Assembly (NCBI RefSeq): GCF_021129305.1
Contig: NZ_JAJOMB010000001.1
Coordinates: forward strand, 372,001 to 436,000
Reading direction: 5' to 3'
DNA: 64,000 nucleotides
From: Kineosporia babensis
GTDB taxonomy: Bacteria > Actinomycetota > Actinomycetes > Actinomycetales > Kineosporiaceae
The notes under the pieces: generated by a model
Databases searched by the model: none
Seen by the model: only the letters and a program-made list of their open reading frames with translations
What the model was told of the DNA's origin: nothing
Shown: positions 1-7,629 of the stretch, piece after piece
Numbering within the stretch: position 1 is the stretch's first letter
Layout of the letters: every line of letters begins with the position of its first letter
Program-made: the position numbers and the translations under genes

Positions 1-643
1 GATCGCCAAGTACGGCCTGCCGTTCTGGATCGCCGGCGCCTACGCCACTCCCGAGCACGTGCAGGAGGCCAAGGCCCTGGGCGCGGCCGGGGTGCAGGTC
101 GGCACGATCTTCGCGCTGAGCAGTGACTCCGGTACCAGCCCGGAGAACCGCGGCAAGCTGCTGTCGGCGCTGTCCGAGGACCGCCTCGAGGTGAAGACGG
201 ACGCGCTGGCCTCCCCCACCGGCTTCCCGTTCAAGGTGGCAGAGCTCGACGGCACCACCGGCACCCCCGAGGGCTACGCGGCCCGCACCCGGATCTGCGA
301 CCTGGCCTACCTGCGCACCCCGTTCGAGCGTAGCCCGGGCAAAGTGGGCTACCGCTGCCCCTCCGAGCCGGAGGACGACTACGTGCGCAAGGGCGGCGAG
401 CTGGACAACACCGTCGGCCGTAAGTGCCTGTGCAACGGGCTGATGGCCACGATCGGCATGCCGCAGGTCCGCCAGGGCATCAAGGAAGACCCGCTGCTGA
501 CCCTGGGCTCGGACCTCACCGCGGCCAAGGAGCTGCTGCGCCGTCACCCGCAGGGCTGGAACGCCACGCAGGCGCTGGACTACCTGCTGGGCGGCCCGGA
601 GCTGGCTCAGGCGCCGCGCGAGAGCATGGCTCTGGCTCAGTAA
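1..643 (+). CDS. Nitronate monooxygenase (2-nitropropane dioxygenase family), 3' part
   Basis: The frame is already open at base 2 and ends with TAA at 641-643, so the N-terminus lies outside the window. The visible ~213 residues are the C-terminal half of an FMN-dependent nitronate monooxygenase, a TIM-barrel enzyme that oxidises alkyl nitronates. Recognisable parts are the barrel strand with WIAGAYATPEH, the phosphate-loop region GAAGVQVGTIFAL, and the conserved late cysteine motif KCLCNGLMATIG of the actinobacterial subgroup. There is no downstream partner on this strand until TerC, 470 bases away. The family assignment is firm. The physiological substrate is unknown. Confidence 0.85.
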   Translation, partial: IAKYGLPFWIAGAYATPEHVQEAKALGAAGVQVGTIFALSSDSGTSPENRGKLLSALSEDRLEVKTDALASPTGFPFKVAELDGTTGTPEGYAARTRICDLAYLRTPFERSPGKVGYRCPSEPEDDYVRKGGELDNTVGRKCLCNGLMATIGMPQVRQGIKEDPLLTLGSDLTAAKELLRRHPQGWNATQALDYLLGGPELAQAPRESMALAQ

Positions 644-932
644 GACGGGAAGCCTCGGCGATTCTCGGCAAGGTCTTGCCGCAGAACAGTTCCCAGGGTT
701 CTTCCCGACCTGTTCTTTCGTAGAGGTGCCGGAGCAACGGACGGGCGGGGACAGTCGTCCTCAATCGGCACCTGGACGGTCCCATGGGGAACAAGGACCG
801 GGCAAAAGGCATTGAACGGTCTCGGAAGACAACGCATACGTGCGGCGCTCTGTGAAGTTCCCCTTACCGCATGTGTCGTAGTTCACCGGAAGTGGACCGC
901 GCCCCAGGGGGCGAGGCACACTGTGTCAGCTA

Positions 933-1077
933 GTGGAGGGGAGTACTCCCTAAGCGGTGACAGTCGTCAGCACGGCATCTCGACACCAGACCGGTCAGCG
1001 TTGCTCGGTCATGCCCGGCGTCACCGGCCCGAACGCAGCGCTTTGAGCGGCCTGCATTCTGGTGGAGGAGACCTCCG
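933..1077 (+). promoter_or_regulatory. yybP-ykoY-type (manganese) riboswitch in the TerC leader
   Basis: The 470-base gap between the nitronate monooxygenase and TerC contains no convincing gene. It does contain elements of the yybP-ykoY motif: GGAGGGGAGTAC at 935-946, then GTCGTCAGCACGG near 963-976, and a closing GGAGGAGACCTCC at 1064-1076. The first GGAGG (935-939) can pair with the final CCTCC (1072-1076) to close the aptamer. Established knowledge: this family binds Mn2+ and commonly precedes terC-type genes. The gene start follows 37 bases later with its own Shine-Dalgarno GGAGG (1102-1106). Bases 644-932 show nothing I can name. Confidence 0.72.
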
Positions 1078-1113
1078 GTTACTTTCGCATGGGAAGAAGC
1101 CGGAGGCCCTTGA

Positions 1114-2151
1114 ATGGACGTCAGCGCGGGTTGGTGGATCGCCACCATCGCCTTGGTCCTCGGGATCACAACTGTCGACCTGGTCCTGAACCGGGGACAG
1201 ACACACATCACCATCCAGCACGCCACCCGGTGGGTGCTCTTCTACGTCGCGGTCGCTCTGGCTTTCGGGGCTGCCATCCTGATCGGCTTCGGGCCCAGCT
1301 ACGGCGGGCAGTTCGTGGCCGGATGGCTCACCGAGTACAGCCTCAGCGCCGACAACCTGTTCGTCTTCCTGGTGCTGATGACCAGGTTCTCGGTGCCGGA
1401 GTACCTGCAGCTGCGGGTGCTGACCATCGGCATCCTGATGGCCCTGGTGCTGCGGGCCGGGCTGATCGCCGTCGGCGCCGCGGCGATCCACCAGTTCTCC
1501 TGGGTGTTCTTCATCTTCGCGGCGTTCCTGCTGTACACCGCCTGGAACCTGATGCGTTCCAAGCACGAGGACGACACCGACGTGGAGGACGAGGAGCCGC
1601 CGGCCATCGTCGGCTTCATCGGCCGGGTGGTGCCGAGCACCCCGGTCTGGCACGGCGGCAAGCCGTTCATCAAGCAGAACCACCGCTGGATCGCCACCCC
1701 GATGCTGATCACGATGCTCGCCATCGGGGTCACCGACGTGCTGTTCGCCCTGGACTCGATCCCGGCGATCTTCGGCCTCACCCAGGAGCCGTTCCTGGTG
1801 ATCACCGCCAACGCGTTCGCCCTGATGGGCCTGCGGCAGCTGTTCTTCGTGGTGCGTGACCTGCTGGACAAGCTGCGGCACCTGGACACCGGCCTGTCGG
1901 TCATCCTGGCGTTCATCGGGGTGAAGCTGATCATGGAGGCCTTCCACGAGAACTCGCTGCCGTTCCTGAACGGCGGCGAGCCGATCCACGCGGTGCCGGC
2001 CGTACCCACCTGGGCCTCGCTCGGTTTCATCGTCGCCGTGCTGATCACCGTGACGATCACCAGCACCCTGGCCAACCGCCGCGACGCCCGGGCCGCCGCT
2101 CTGGCCGGCGAGGTCAAGATCAAGGACGACGAGCCCACCCGGGCCGCCTGA
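1114..2151 (+). CDS. TerC family integral membrane protein (metal/tellurite-related)
   Basis: A 345-residue polytopic membrane protein of the TerC family, with about eight to nine hydrophobic segments. It has the two hallmark acidic membrane motifs, EYSLSADNLFVF around residue 72 and GVTDVLFALDSIPAIF around residue 206, which are thought to form the metal-handling site. A polar loop rich in Asp/Glu (KHEDDTDVEDEE, about residues 150-162) separates the two halves. Start ATG 1114 has GGAGG seven bases upstream. The family includes Mn2+ exporters and proteins that load metal onto exported enzymes, which fits the yybP-ykoY leader in front. It is a single gene; the next gene is on the other strand. 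Confidence 0.9.
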   Translation: MDVSAGWWIATIALVLGITTVDLVLNRGQTHITIQHATRWVLFYVAVALAFGAAILIGFGPSYGGQFVAGWLTEYSLSADNLFVFLVLMTRFSVPEYLQLRVLTIGILMALVLRAGLIAVGAAAIHQFSWVFFIFAAFLLYTAWNLMRSKHEDDTDVEDEEPPAIVGFIGRVVPSTPVWHGGKPFIKQNHRWIATPMLITMLAIGVTDVLFALDSIPAIFGLTQEPFLVITANAFALMGLRQLFFVVRDLLDKLRHLDTGLSVILAFIGVKLIMEAFHENSLPFLNGGEPIHAVPAVPTWASLGFIVAVLITVTITSTLANRRDARAAALAGEVKIKDDEPTRAA

Positions 2152-2195
2152 GGCCAGGGTTCTTCAGCTGGTTCGGCTGATCTCGGCAGATCAGG

Positions 2196-2615
2196 TCAGT
2201 CGAACCAGTTGAAGAACAGGTCGCCCAGCCGGTCGGCTCGGTGACCCCGGGCCCAGCTCGCCTCGGTCTTGCTCAGCCGGGCCAGGTGCGAGGGCAGCGT
2301 GGGCTGGTTCAACTCGCTGCCGCCGACATGGAAACCCTGCCAGGAGAAGACCTCTGCGTGCGGGATGTCGACGAAGCGGTTGTGCGATTTGCCTGCCACC
2401 AGCTTGGCCGCCGAGTTGAACAGGAGCCACAACTCCTGATCGCCGAACTTCAGGGTCAGGTCGGTGTAGTTACTCCCGAGCACGGGTGGCCGCAACGACC
2501 TGACAATCGCCCCGCCGTCGCGCCGCAGCAGTTCGTGCACCGCCGTCATCAGCCGCTTGTTGGCGGCCGGGTCGTCCCTGGGATCCGTTACCCAAGGGAA
2601 CAGCAACTCCTCCAT
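2196..2615 (-). CDS. Hypothetical protein of 139 residues
   Basis: I do not recognise the family. The protein starts MEELLFPWVTDPRDD and ends in the aromatic tail LGDLFFNWFD. It is predicted soluble, with no signal peptide or membrane segment. It has an alpha/beta look, with the strand-like stretches YTDLTLKFGDQELWLLF and AEVFSWQGFHVGG. The frame stays open upstream to 2984, but that part overlaps the IclR gene on the other strand and looks non-coding, so ATG at 2613-2615 is chosen; an in-frame GTG lies about 11 codons further out. It is divergent from the IclR gene and the palindromic operator lies just upstream of both, so it could belong to the same regulon. Confidence 0.6.
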   Translation of the reverse strand: MEELLFPWVTDPRDDPAANKRLMTAVHELLRRDGGAIVRSLRPPVLGSNYTDLTLKFGDQELWLLFNSAAKLVAGKSHNRFVDIPHAEVFSWQGFHVGGSELNQPTLPSHLARLSKTEASWARGHRADRLGDLFFNWFD

Positions 2616-2657
2616 CCGGACATCATGCCGGGGCAGGTCCCGCACGCTGAATGAATA

Positions 2658-2672
2658 TCCACATATGTGGAC
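2658..2672. promoter_or_regulatory. Palindromic operator upstream of the IclR gene
   Basis: TCCACATATGTGGA (2658-2671) is a perfect 14-base palindrome in the divergent promoter region between the hypothetical gene and the IclR gene. Related half-sites (GTYCACATMYG) occur at 3667-3701 and 12027-12041 in front of the sugar-acid genes. Autoregulation by the adjacent IclR protein is the simplest reading; it is inferred, not shown. Confidence 0.6.
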
Positions 2673-2718
2673 GGCGCTGTTAGGGTGGCCTGCACTCGTC
2701 TCACCGATGGGAGGGCCC

Positions 2719-3528
2719 GTGTCCACAGCGTCGTCGAACTCGGAACCGGTGGAGAGCAGCGGCGTTCGTGAGGTCAAGTCCGCGGCCCGCACCGTCGAAC
2801 TGCTCGAGCACCTGGCCGCCCGGCAGAACCGCCCCGCCCGCCTGCGCGAACTCAGCGAGGCTCTGGGTGTTCCCCGCAGCAGCCTGCACGCCCTGCTGCG
2901 CACCCTGGCCAAGCACGGCTGGGTGCGCGCGGACTCGACCGGCACGCTGTACGGCATCGGCATCCGCGCGCTGCTGGCCGGCACCAGCTATCTGGACACC
3001 GACCCGTACCTGCCGCTGGTCGCACCGGTGCTGGACGAGTTGCGCGAACAGCTCGACGAGACCTTCCACTTCGGCCGGCTGGACGGGGCCGACGTGGTCT
3101 ATCTGGCCACCCGCGAGTCCAGCCAGTACCTGCGCCCGTACAGCCGGGTCGGCCGTCGGCTGCCCGCCTACAGCACCTCGCTGGGCAAGGCGCTGCTGAG
3201 CGATCTGGCCGCGGGCGATTTGGAAGAGCACCTACCCCGAACCATGGACGCGTTGACTCCCCACACGATCACCACCCGGGTTGCGCTCGGGGAGGATCTG
3301 GCGGCGACCCGGGCGCGGGGTTATGCGGTGGACGAGCAGGAGAACAGCCTCGGGCTGAAGTGTTTCGCCGTGCCGCTGCGCTATGCCGAGCCGACCGTGG
3401 ACGCGATCAGCGCCTCGATCCCGATCGCCCGGCTGAACCCGCAGCGGGAGGCCGAGGTGATCCAGGCCCTGCGTAACGCCGGGGACCGGATCAGCCGGGT
3501 CATCTCCCCGATCAACGCCTGGGCCTAG
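2719..3528 (+). CDS. IclR-family transcriptional regulator of the sugar-diacid cluster
   Basis: A 269-residue IclR-type regulator. An N-terminal winged helix-turn-helix (about residues 18-75, with LRELSEALGVPRSSLHALLRTL as the recognition region) is followed by the IclR effector-binding domain (about residues 95-265), which includes the family signature near AYSTSLGKALL and DEQENSLGLKCFAVPL. Start GTG 2719 is chosen because GGGAGG lies at 2709-2714; the open frame reaches back to 2557 but overlaps the divergent gene. The neighbours are glucarate-catabolic genes, and IclR proteins often sense such acids, so it is the likely local regulator of this block. The effector is not known. Confidence 0.88.
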   Translation: MSTASSNSEPVESSGVREVKSAARTVELLEHLAARQNRPARLRELSEALGVPRSSLHALLRTLAKHGWVRADSTGTLYGIGIRALLAGTSYLDTDPYLPLVAPVLDELREQLDETFHFGRLDGADVVYLATRESSQYLRPYSRVGRRLPAYSTSLGKALLSDLAAGDLEEHLPRTMDALTPHTITTRVALGEDLAATRARGYAVDEQENSLGLKCFAVPLRYAEPTVDAISASIPIARLNPQREAEVIQALRNAGDRISRVISPINAWA

Positions 3529-3666
3529 CCCGAGCCTGCCCCCAGGCCGCCCGGCGGTGGCTGGTTGTCGCACGGCCATAGCCGGGCTGCGCGTCGGACC
3601 GGCGCCGGTGCCGCCGCCTAGGTTGCCGCCCGGCGACGCGTCGGACAGTTGCTACCTGGCTCGGGC

Positions 3667-3701
3667 GTCCACATCCGCGACCCTTGTCTACGGATGTGAA
3701 C
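3667..3701. promoter_or_regulatory. Inverted operator pair upstream of the first dehydratase
   Basis: Two half-sites face each other: GTCCACATCCG at 3667-3677 and CGGATGTGAAC at 3691-3701, whose reverse complement is GTTCACATCCG. They share their core with the palindrome at 2658 and with the copy at 12031-12041. The second element is preceded by TCTA, giving TCTACGGATGTGAAC (3687-3701), almost the same as TCCACGGATGTGAAC at 12027-12041. The position, 42-76 bases before ATG 3743, suits an operator. The rest of the 214-base gap (3529-3742) shows no other feature I can name. Confidence 0.6.
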
Positions 3702-3742
3702 CGTGTGAGGATGCTCGGGACGTCTCCCAATGAAGGGTTGCC

Positions 3743-5005
3743 ATGTCCGAGCTGATCAGTGCCGTCCAGGTGACGCCGGTGGCCTTCCGAGACCTCCCGC
3801 TGCTCAACAGTGTTGGCGTGCACGAGCCGTTCGCTCTGCGCACGATCGTCGAAGTCAGCACCGCAAGCGGGCAGTACGGCCTCGGCGAGACCTACGGCGA
3901 CGAGCCCCATCTGCGCCGCATCGAGCGCGCAGCCGCCGCCCTGATCGGGGCCGACATCTTCGATCTGCACGAGATCCGGCGCCGGGTGGTGCATTCCCTG
4001 AAGCAGGACACCGAGGTCGGCGGGCACGGCATGGCCGGGATGGTCACCACCTCCTCGACCAGCGACCGGGTGCTCTCGCCGTTCGAGGTCGCGGCCCTCG
4101 ACCTGCAGGGCAAGACGATCGGCCGGCCGGTCAGCGACCTGCTCGGCGGAGCGGTGCGCGAGCGGGTGGCCTTCACCGGCTACCTCTTCTACAAGTGGGC
4201 CGCCCATCCAGGTCAGGACGAGGACGAGTGGGGCGCCGCGCTGGACCCGGACGGCCTGGTCCGCCAGGCCACCAAAATGATCGACGAGTACGGCTTCTCG
4301 TCGATCAAGCTCAAGGGCGGCGTGTTCCACCCGGACGAAGAAGTGGCCGCGATCAAGGCCCTGCGCAAGGCGTTTCCAGGCACTCCGCTGCGTCTGGACC
4401 CGAATGCGGTCTGGACGGTGCCGACCTCGATCAAGGTCGGCCAGGAACTCGAAGGCGTGCTGGAATACCTGGAGGACCCGACGGCCGGCATCCCCGAAAT
4501 GGGCCAGGTGGCGCGGGAAGTGCCGATGCCGCTGGCGACGAACATGTGCGTGGTGGCGTTCGACCAGCTCAAGCCGGCCGTCCAGCACGACGCCGTGCAG
4601 GTCGTCCTGTCCGACCACCACTTCTGGGGAGGCCTGAAGCGTTCCCAGGCCCTGGCGTCCATCTGTGACACTTTCGATCTCGGGCTGTCCATGCACTCCA
4701 ACTCGCATCTGGGCATCAGCCTGGCCGCGATGGTGCACCTGGCCGCCGCCACCCCGAATCTGGACTACACCTGCGACACGCACTGGCCCTGGAAGCAGCC
4801 CGAGGACGACGTGATCGTCCCGGGTGCGCTGAGCTTCAGCGAAGGAGCGGTGCAGGTTCCGACCGGGCCGGGTCTGGGCATCGAACTGGACCGCGACGCT
4901 CTGGCCCGGATGCACCAGCAGTATCTGGCCAGCGGCATCCGCAACCGCGACGACACCGGCTACATGCGCAGCATCGACCCCTCCTGGAAGGCCCCGCTCT
5001 GGTGA
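3743..5005 (+). CDS. Enolase-superfamily dehydratase, glucarate-dehydratase-like
   Basis: A 420-residue enzyme of the mandelate-racemase/glucarate-dehydratase group. All residues expected for acid-sugar dehydration are present: the KLK pair K189/K191, metal ligands D219, E244 and N267 with N221 nearby, the general base H318 in MHSNSHLGIS, and D345 in CDTHW. It is clearly paralogous to the orthodox gudD at 14688 but shorter at the N-terminus, and it lacks the HAPYFTRN and GGRG regions. It may therefore act on a different diacid or epimer, or be a GudX-like side enzyme. Start ATG 3743 has GAAGGG five bases upstream. The next gene overlaps by four bases. Confidence 0.82.
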   Translation: MSELISAVQVTPVAFRDLPLLNSVGVHEPFALRTIVEVSTASGQYGLGETYGDEPHLRRIERAAAALIGADIFDLHEIRRRVVHSLKQDTEVGGHGMAGMVTTSSTSDRVLSPFEVAALDLQGKTIGRPVSDLLGGAVRERVAFTGYLFYKWAAHPGQDEDEWGAALDPDGLVRQATKMIDEYGFSSIKLKGGVFHPDEEVAAIKALRKAFPGTPLRLDPNAVWTVPTSIKVGQELEGVLEYLEDPTAGIPEMGQVAREVPMPLATNMCVVAFDQLKPAVQHDAVQVVLSDHHFWGGLKRSQALASICDTFDLGLSMHSNSHLGISLAAMVHLAAATPNLDYTCDTHWPWKQPEDDVIVPGALSFSEGAVQVPTGPGLGIELDRDALARMHQQYLASGIRNRDDTGYMRSIDPSWKAPLW

Positions 5006-5961
5006 AGATCCTCATCACCGAACAGATCCTGCAGCGGTTCCGGGCCGAGCTGACGGCCGACAGCGAGCACGAGTGGGTATTCACGCACGGCCTGCCCGCC
5101 GCTCTGAAGGCCGCCCCCGGCACGCAGGTGCTGGTCGGCGCCTCGGCTCCGGCCGAGCTGATCCGGGCCTGCGGCGACGACCTGCGTCTGGTGCAGGTGA
5201 CCGGGGCCGGGCTGGACAAGGTGGACCAGTCGGCCCTGCCCGGCAAGACGCTGCTGGCCAACACCTTTCACCACGGCCGCTCGATCGCCGAGCACGTGAT
5301 GATGGTCTCGATGATGCTGCTGCGGCACGTGCCCCGGGCCTCCCAGGAGCTGGCCCAGGGTCAATGGCGCACGGTGATGACCGATCCGGGCGTGCCCTTC
5401 GGCGGGGTTCTGGCCGGTCGCACGATGGGCATCGTCGGCTTCGGCGAGATCGGCTCGCAGGTCGCGGTTCTGGCCCGGGCCCTGGGCATGGACGTGCGGG
5501 CGGTGCGGCACTCGGGCAAGGATGCTCCGGGAGTGGACTGGATGGGAACCTCCGCCCAGCTACCCGAGTTGCTGCGGACGTCCCACATTGTGGTTGTGAC
5601 CGTTCCGCTCAGCGAGGACACCCGCGGGCTCATCGGCGCCGAGGCCTTCGCCGCCATGCGGCCCGACACCATCCTGGTCAATGTCGCGCGCGGGGCAGTG
5701 GTGGACGAGCAGGCGCTGCACGACGCCCTGGCCAAGGGCTCGATCGGCGGGGCAGCGATCGACGTCTGGTGGCGCAACCCGCGCGACGCCGACGCTCCCC
5801 CGCCCTCCCACCTGGACTTCACCGGTTTCGACAACGTGGTGCTCACCCCGCACCAGTCCGGGCACACCGAAGAGACCTTCCGCGGGCGGGCTCTCGACGT
5901 GGTGGCGAACGTCCGGGCCCTGACCTCGGGCGCACCGTTACGGAACCTGATCAGTCGCTGA
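5002..5961 (+). CDS. D-isomer-specific 2-hydroxyacid dehydrogenase family protein
   Basis: A 319-residue NAD(P)-dependent dehydrogenase. The cofactor loop is GFGEIG (G146-x-G148-x-x-G151), the substrate arginine is R230 in NVARGAVVDE, and the catalytic histidine is in LTPHQSGHTEE. The usual catalytic glutamate (in a DVFxxEP context) is not seen; the equivalent stretch reads DVWWRNP, as in a divergent subgroup. It starts at GTG 5002, overlapping the dehydratase stop (GTGA), so the two are translationally coupled and probably work on the same acid sugar or its keto product. Which hydroxy or keto acid it uses cannot be told. Confidence 0.82.
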   Translation: MKILITEQILQRFRAELTADSEHEWVFTHGLPAALKAAPGTQVLVGASAPAELIRACGDDLRLVQVTGAGLDKVDQSALPGKTLLANTFHHGRSIAEHVMMVSMMLLRHVPRASQELAQGQWRTVMTDPGVPFGGVLAGRTMGIVGFGEIGSQVAVLARALGMDVRAVRHSGKDAPGVDWMGTSAQLPELLRTSHIVVVTVPLSEDTRGLIGAEAFAAMRPDTILVNVARGAVVDEQALHDALAKGSIGGAAIDVWWRNPRDADAPPPSHLDFTGFDNVVLTPHQSGHTEETFRGRALDVVANVRALTSGAPLRNLISR

Positions 5962-6002
5962 ACTCCCCCAAAACCGGCCTTTCCACCTGCAATCATGGGG
6001 GC

Positions 6003-6596
6003 ATGGAATCGGTCACCATTCAGGGCGGGGCCCCGCCCCGCCCGCTCAGCCAGGAGCTGCTGAGCGATATCGCCTTCTACGCGCAGGAGCTCGGCGCGCC
6101 GCTGGAGGTCCTGGCCGAGCGGTTCCGGGGCACCGAGGAGTTCGTGCCCTTCGCCGAGGATCTCGAGGCCGACCCCAGCTATGTGGTGCACGGGCTGCTG
6201 GAGGACGGCAACATGTGGATCCGGTTCACCGACCGGCCCGAGGACGATCTGCTGAAGCGGCTCGAGACGGAGCTGTCCATCCAGATCGACGTGCAGTGGG
6301 GTGCCCCGCTGAACGGCCCTTCCCTGGTGGCCATCTCGGAGACCATGTTCCGTGCGGTCGTCGACTTCCCGGGGGTTGTGCAGGTCGGCAGCGGCCTGTC
6401 CTCGGACCAGTCCGGCGACGTGATCCAGATCCGCTACCGGCTCGCCCCCGACACCACCGTCGACGTGGAACTGCTGCAGCAGCAGGCGCTGCGGGCCGGC
6501 GCGGCGGCCAGCCCGAGCGGTGCGATCCCGGTCGCGGTGGACTTCGCCGAGGATCCCGAACTCGACGCACAGCTGCAGTGGGAAGAGACCTACTGA
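6003..6596 (+). CDS. Hypothetical protein resembling a trypsin-like protease pro-domain
   Basis: A 197-residue soluble protein without a signal peptide. The order helix (FYAQELGAPLEVLAERF), acidic helix (FAEDLEADPSY), then strand (VVHGLLEDGNMWIRFTDR) recalls the pro-domain or accessory domain found before actinobacterial S1 proteases, but no protease follows. This resemblance is from memory of the pattern only. The frame is open far upstream (from 5073), but that part overlaps the dehydrogenase gene; ATG 6003 is the first good start after it. It is separated from the dehydrogenase by 41 bases and convergent with the ABC transporter genes. Function unknown. Confidence 0.6.
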   Translation: MESVTIQGGAPPRPLSQELLSDIAFYAQELGAPLEVLAERFRGTEEFVPFAEDLEADPSYVVHGLLEDGNMWIRFTDRPEDDLLKRLETELSIQIDVQWGAPLNGPSLVAISETMFRAVVDFPGVVQVGSGLSSDQSGDVIQIRYRLAPDTTVDVELLQQQALRAGAAASPSGAIPVAVDFAEDPELDAQLQWEETY

Positions 6597-6601
6597 GCCG
6601 G

Positions 6602-6639
6602 TGAGGGGACGGCGGTGCTCGCCCACCGCCGTCCCCTCA
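6602..6639. terminator. Bidirectional hairpin terminator
   Basis: A perfect 16-bp stem: 6602-6617 (TGAGGGGACGGCGGTG) pairs with 6624-6639 around a 6-base loop, followed by four T on the + strand. It sits in the 46-base gap between the convergent hypothetical gene and the ABC operon. Confidence 0.85.
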
Positions 6640-6642
6640 TTT

Positions 6643-7626
6643 TCAGGCCAGGGCCAGTTGCCTGGGGGACTCCATCGGGTGGTGGCACTCGGCGCCGTGG
6701 TCCTTCGACTCCGGGTCCTGCACCAGCGGCGGTGCGGCACTGGCGCAGATGTCGGTGGCCTTCCAGCAGCGGGTCCGGAAGCGACAGCCCGACGGCGGGT
6801 TCAGTGGTGAGGGGATCTCGCCCTTGAGCAGGATCCGCTCACCCCGGTCAGCTTGGTGCAGCTTGGGCGCGGCCGACATCAGAGCAGCTGTGTAGGGGTG
6901 CTTCGGCCGCTCGAAAACCGCCTCGGTGGGGCCCTGCTCGACCACCCGGCCGAGGTACATCACGGCCACCCGGTCGGCCACGTGGCGCACCACCGACAGG
7001 TCGTGCGAGATGAACACGTAGCTCACCTGAAGCTGGCGCTGCAGGTCGTTGAGCAGGTTCAGGACCTGGGCCTGGACCGACAGGTCGAGGGCGGAAACCG
7101 GCTCGTCGCAGATGATCACGTCGGGCTGCAGAGCCAGGGCGCGGGCGATGCCCAGGCGCTGGCGCTGACCACCGGAGAACTCCTGCGGGTAACGATCGGC
7201 GTCGCTGGGGCGAAGACCCACCAGGTGCAGCAGTTCTCGCACCCGGGCGGCCCGGTCACGGGAGTTGGCGTACATGTGCTTGTGGGTCTTCCACGGCTCG
7301 GCGATGATCTGGCCGGCCGTCATCCGCGAGTTCAGCGAACCGTACGGGTCCTGGAACACCATCTGTACCCGCCGGCGCCAGGCCAGCAGCTGCTTGCCGC
7401 GCAGGGCGAACGGGTCGGTGCCGTCGAACCGGACCGTGCCGGCGTCCGGCTTCTCCAGCATCAGCAGGGTGCGGGCCAGGGTGGACTTGCCGCAGCCGGA
7501 TTCGCCGACCAGGCCCAGGGTCTCACCCTTGCCCAACTTCAGGCTGATCCCGTCGAGCGCCTTGAGTTTGCCGTCCTTGACGTCGAACGTCTTGGTCAGG
7601 TCGTTCACCTCGAGCAGGTTGCTCAT
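6643..7626 (-). CDS. Peptide-type ABC importer, ATP-binding protein (OppF/DppF type)
   Basis: A 327-residue ATPase. Walker A is GESGCGKST, the signature is EFSGGQRQR, Walker B is VIICDEPVSALD, and the H-loop is in YVFISHDLSV. The C-terminal oligopeptide/dipeptide-transporter extension (about residues 255-320) carries the cysteine-containing motif GCRFRTRCWKATDIC typical of this family. It is the last gene of the five-gene operon on this strand, three bases after its partner ATPase. It powers the importer from the cytoplasmic side. Its place inside a sugar-diacid cluster suggests that the cargo is a sugar acid or a conjugate, rather than a peptide. Confidence 0.92.
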   Translation of the reverse strand: MSNLLEVNDLTKTFDVKDGKLKALDGISLKLGKGETLGLVGESGCGKSTLARTLLMLEKPDAGTVRFDGTDPFALRGKQLLAWRRRVQMVFQDPYGSLNSRMTAGQIIAEPWKTHKHMYANSRDRAARVRELLHLVGLRPSDADRYPQEFSGGQRQRLGIARALALQPDVIICDEPVSALDLSVQAQVLNLLNDLQRQLQVSYVFISHDLSVVRHVADRVAVMYLGRVVEQGPTEAVFERPKHPYTAALMSAAPKLHQADRGERILLKGEIPSPLNPPSGCRFRTRCWKATDICASAAPPLVQDPESKDHGAECHHPMESPRQLALA

Positions 7627-7629
7627 CGG

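Noticed and set aside
745-764. A DevR-like stretch GCGGGGACAGTCGTCCTCAA before TerC
   Set aside because: About 14 of 20 positions match, but the central positions and outer arms are poor, and it lies 350 bases from any start with a riboswitch in between.
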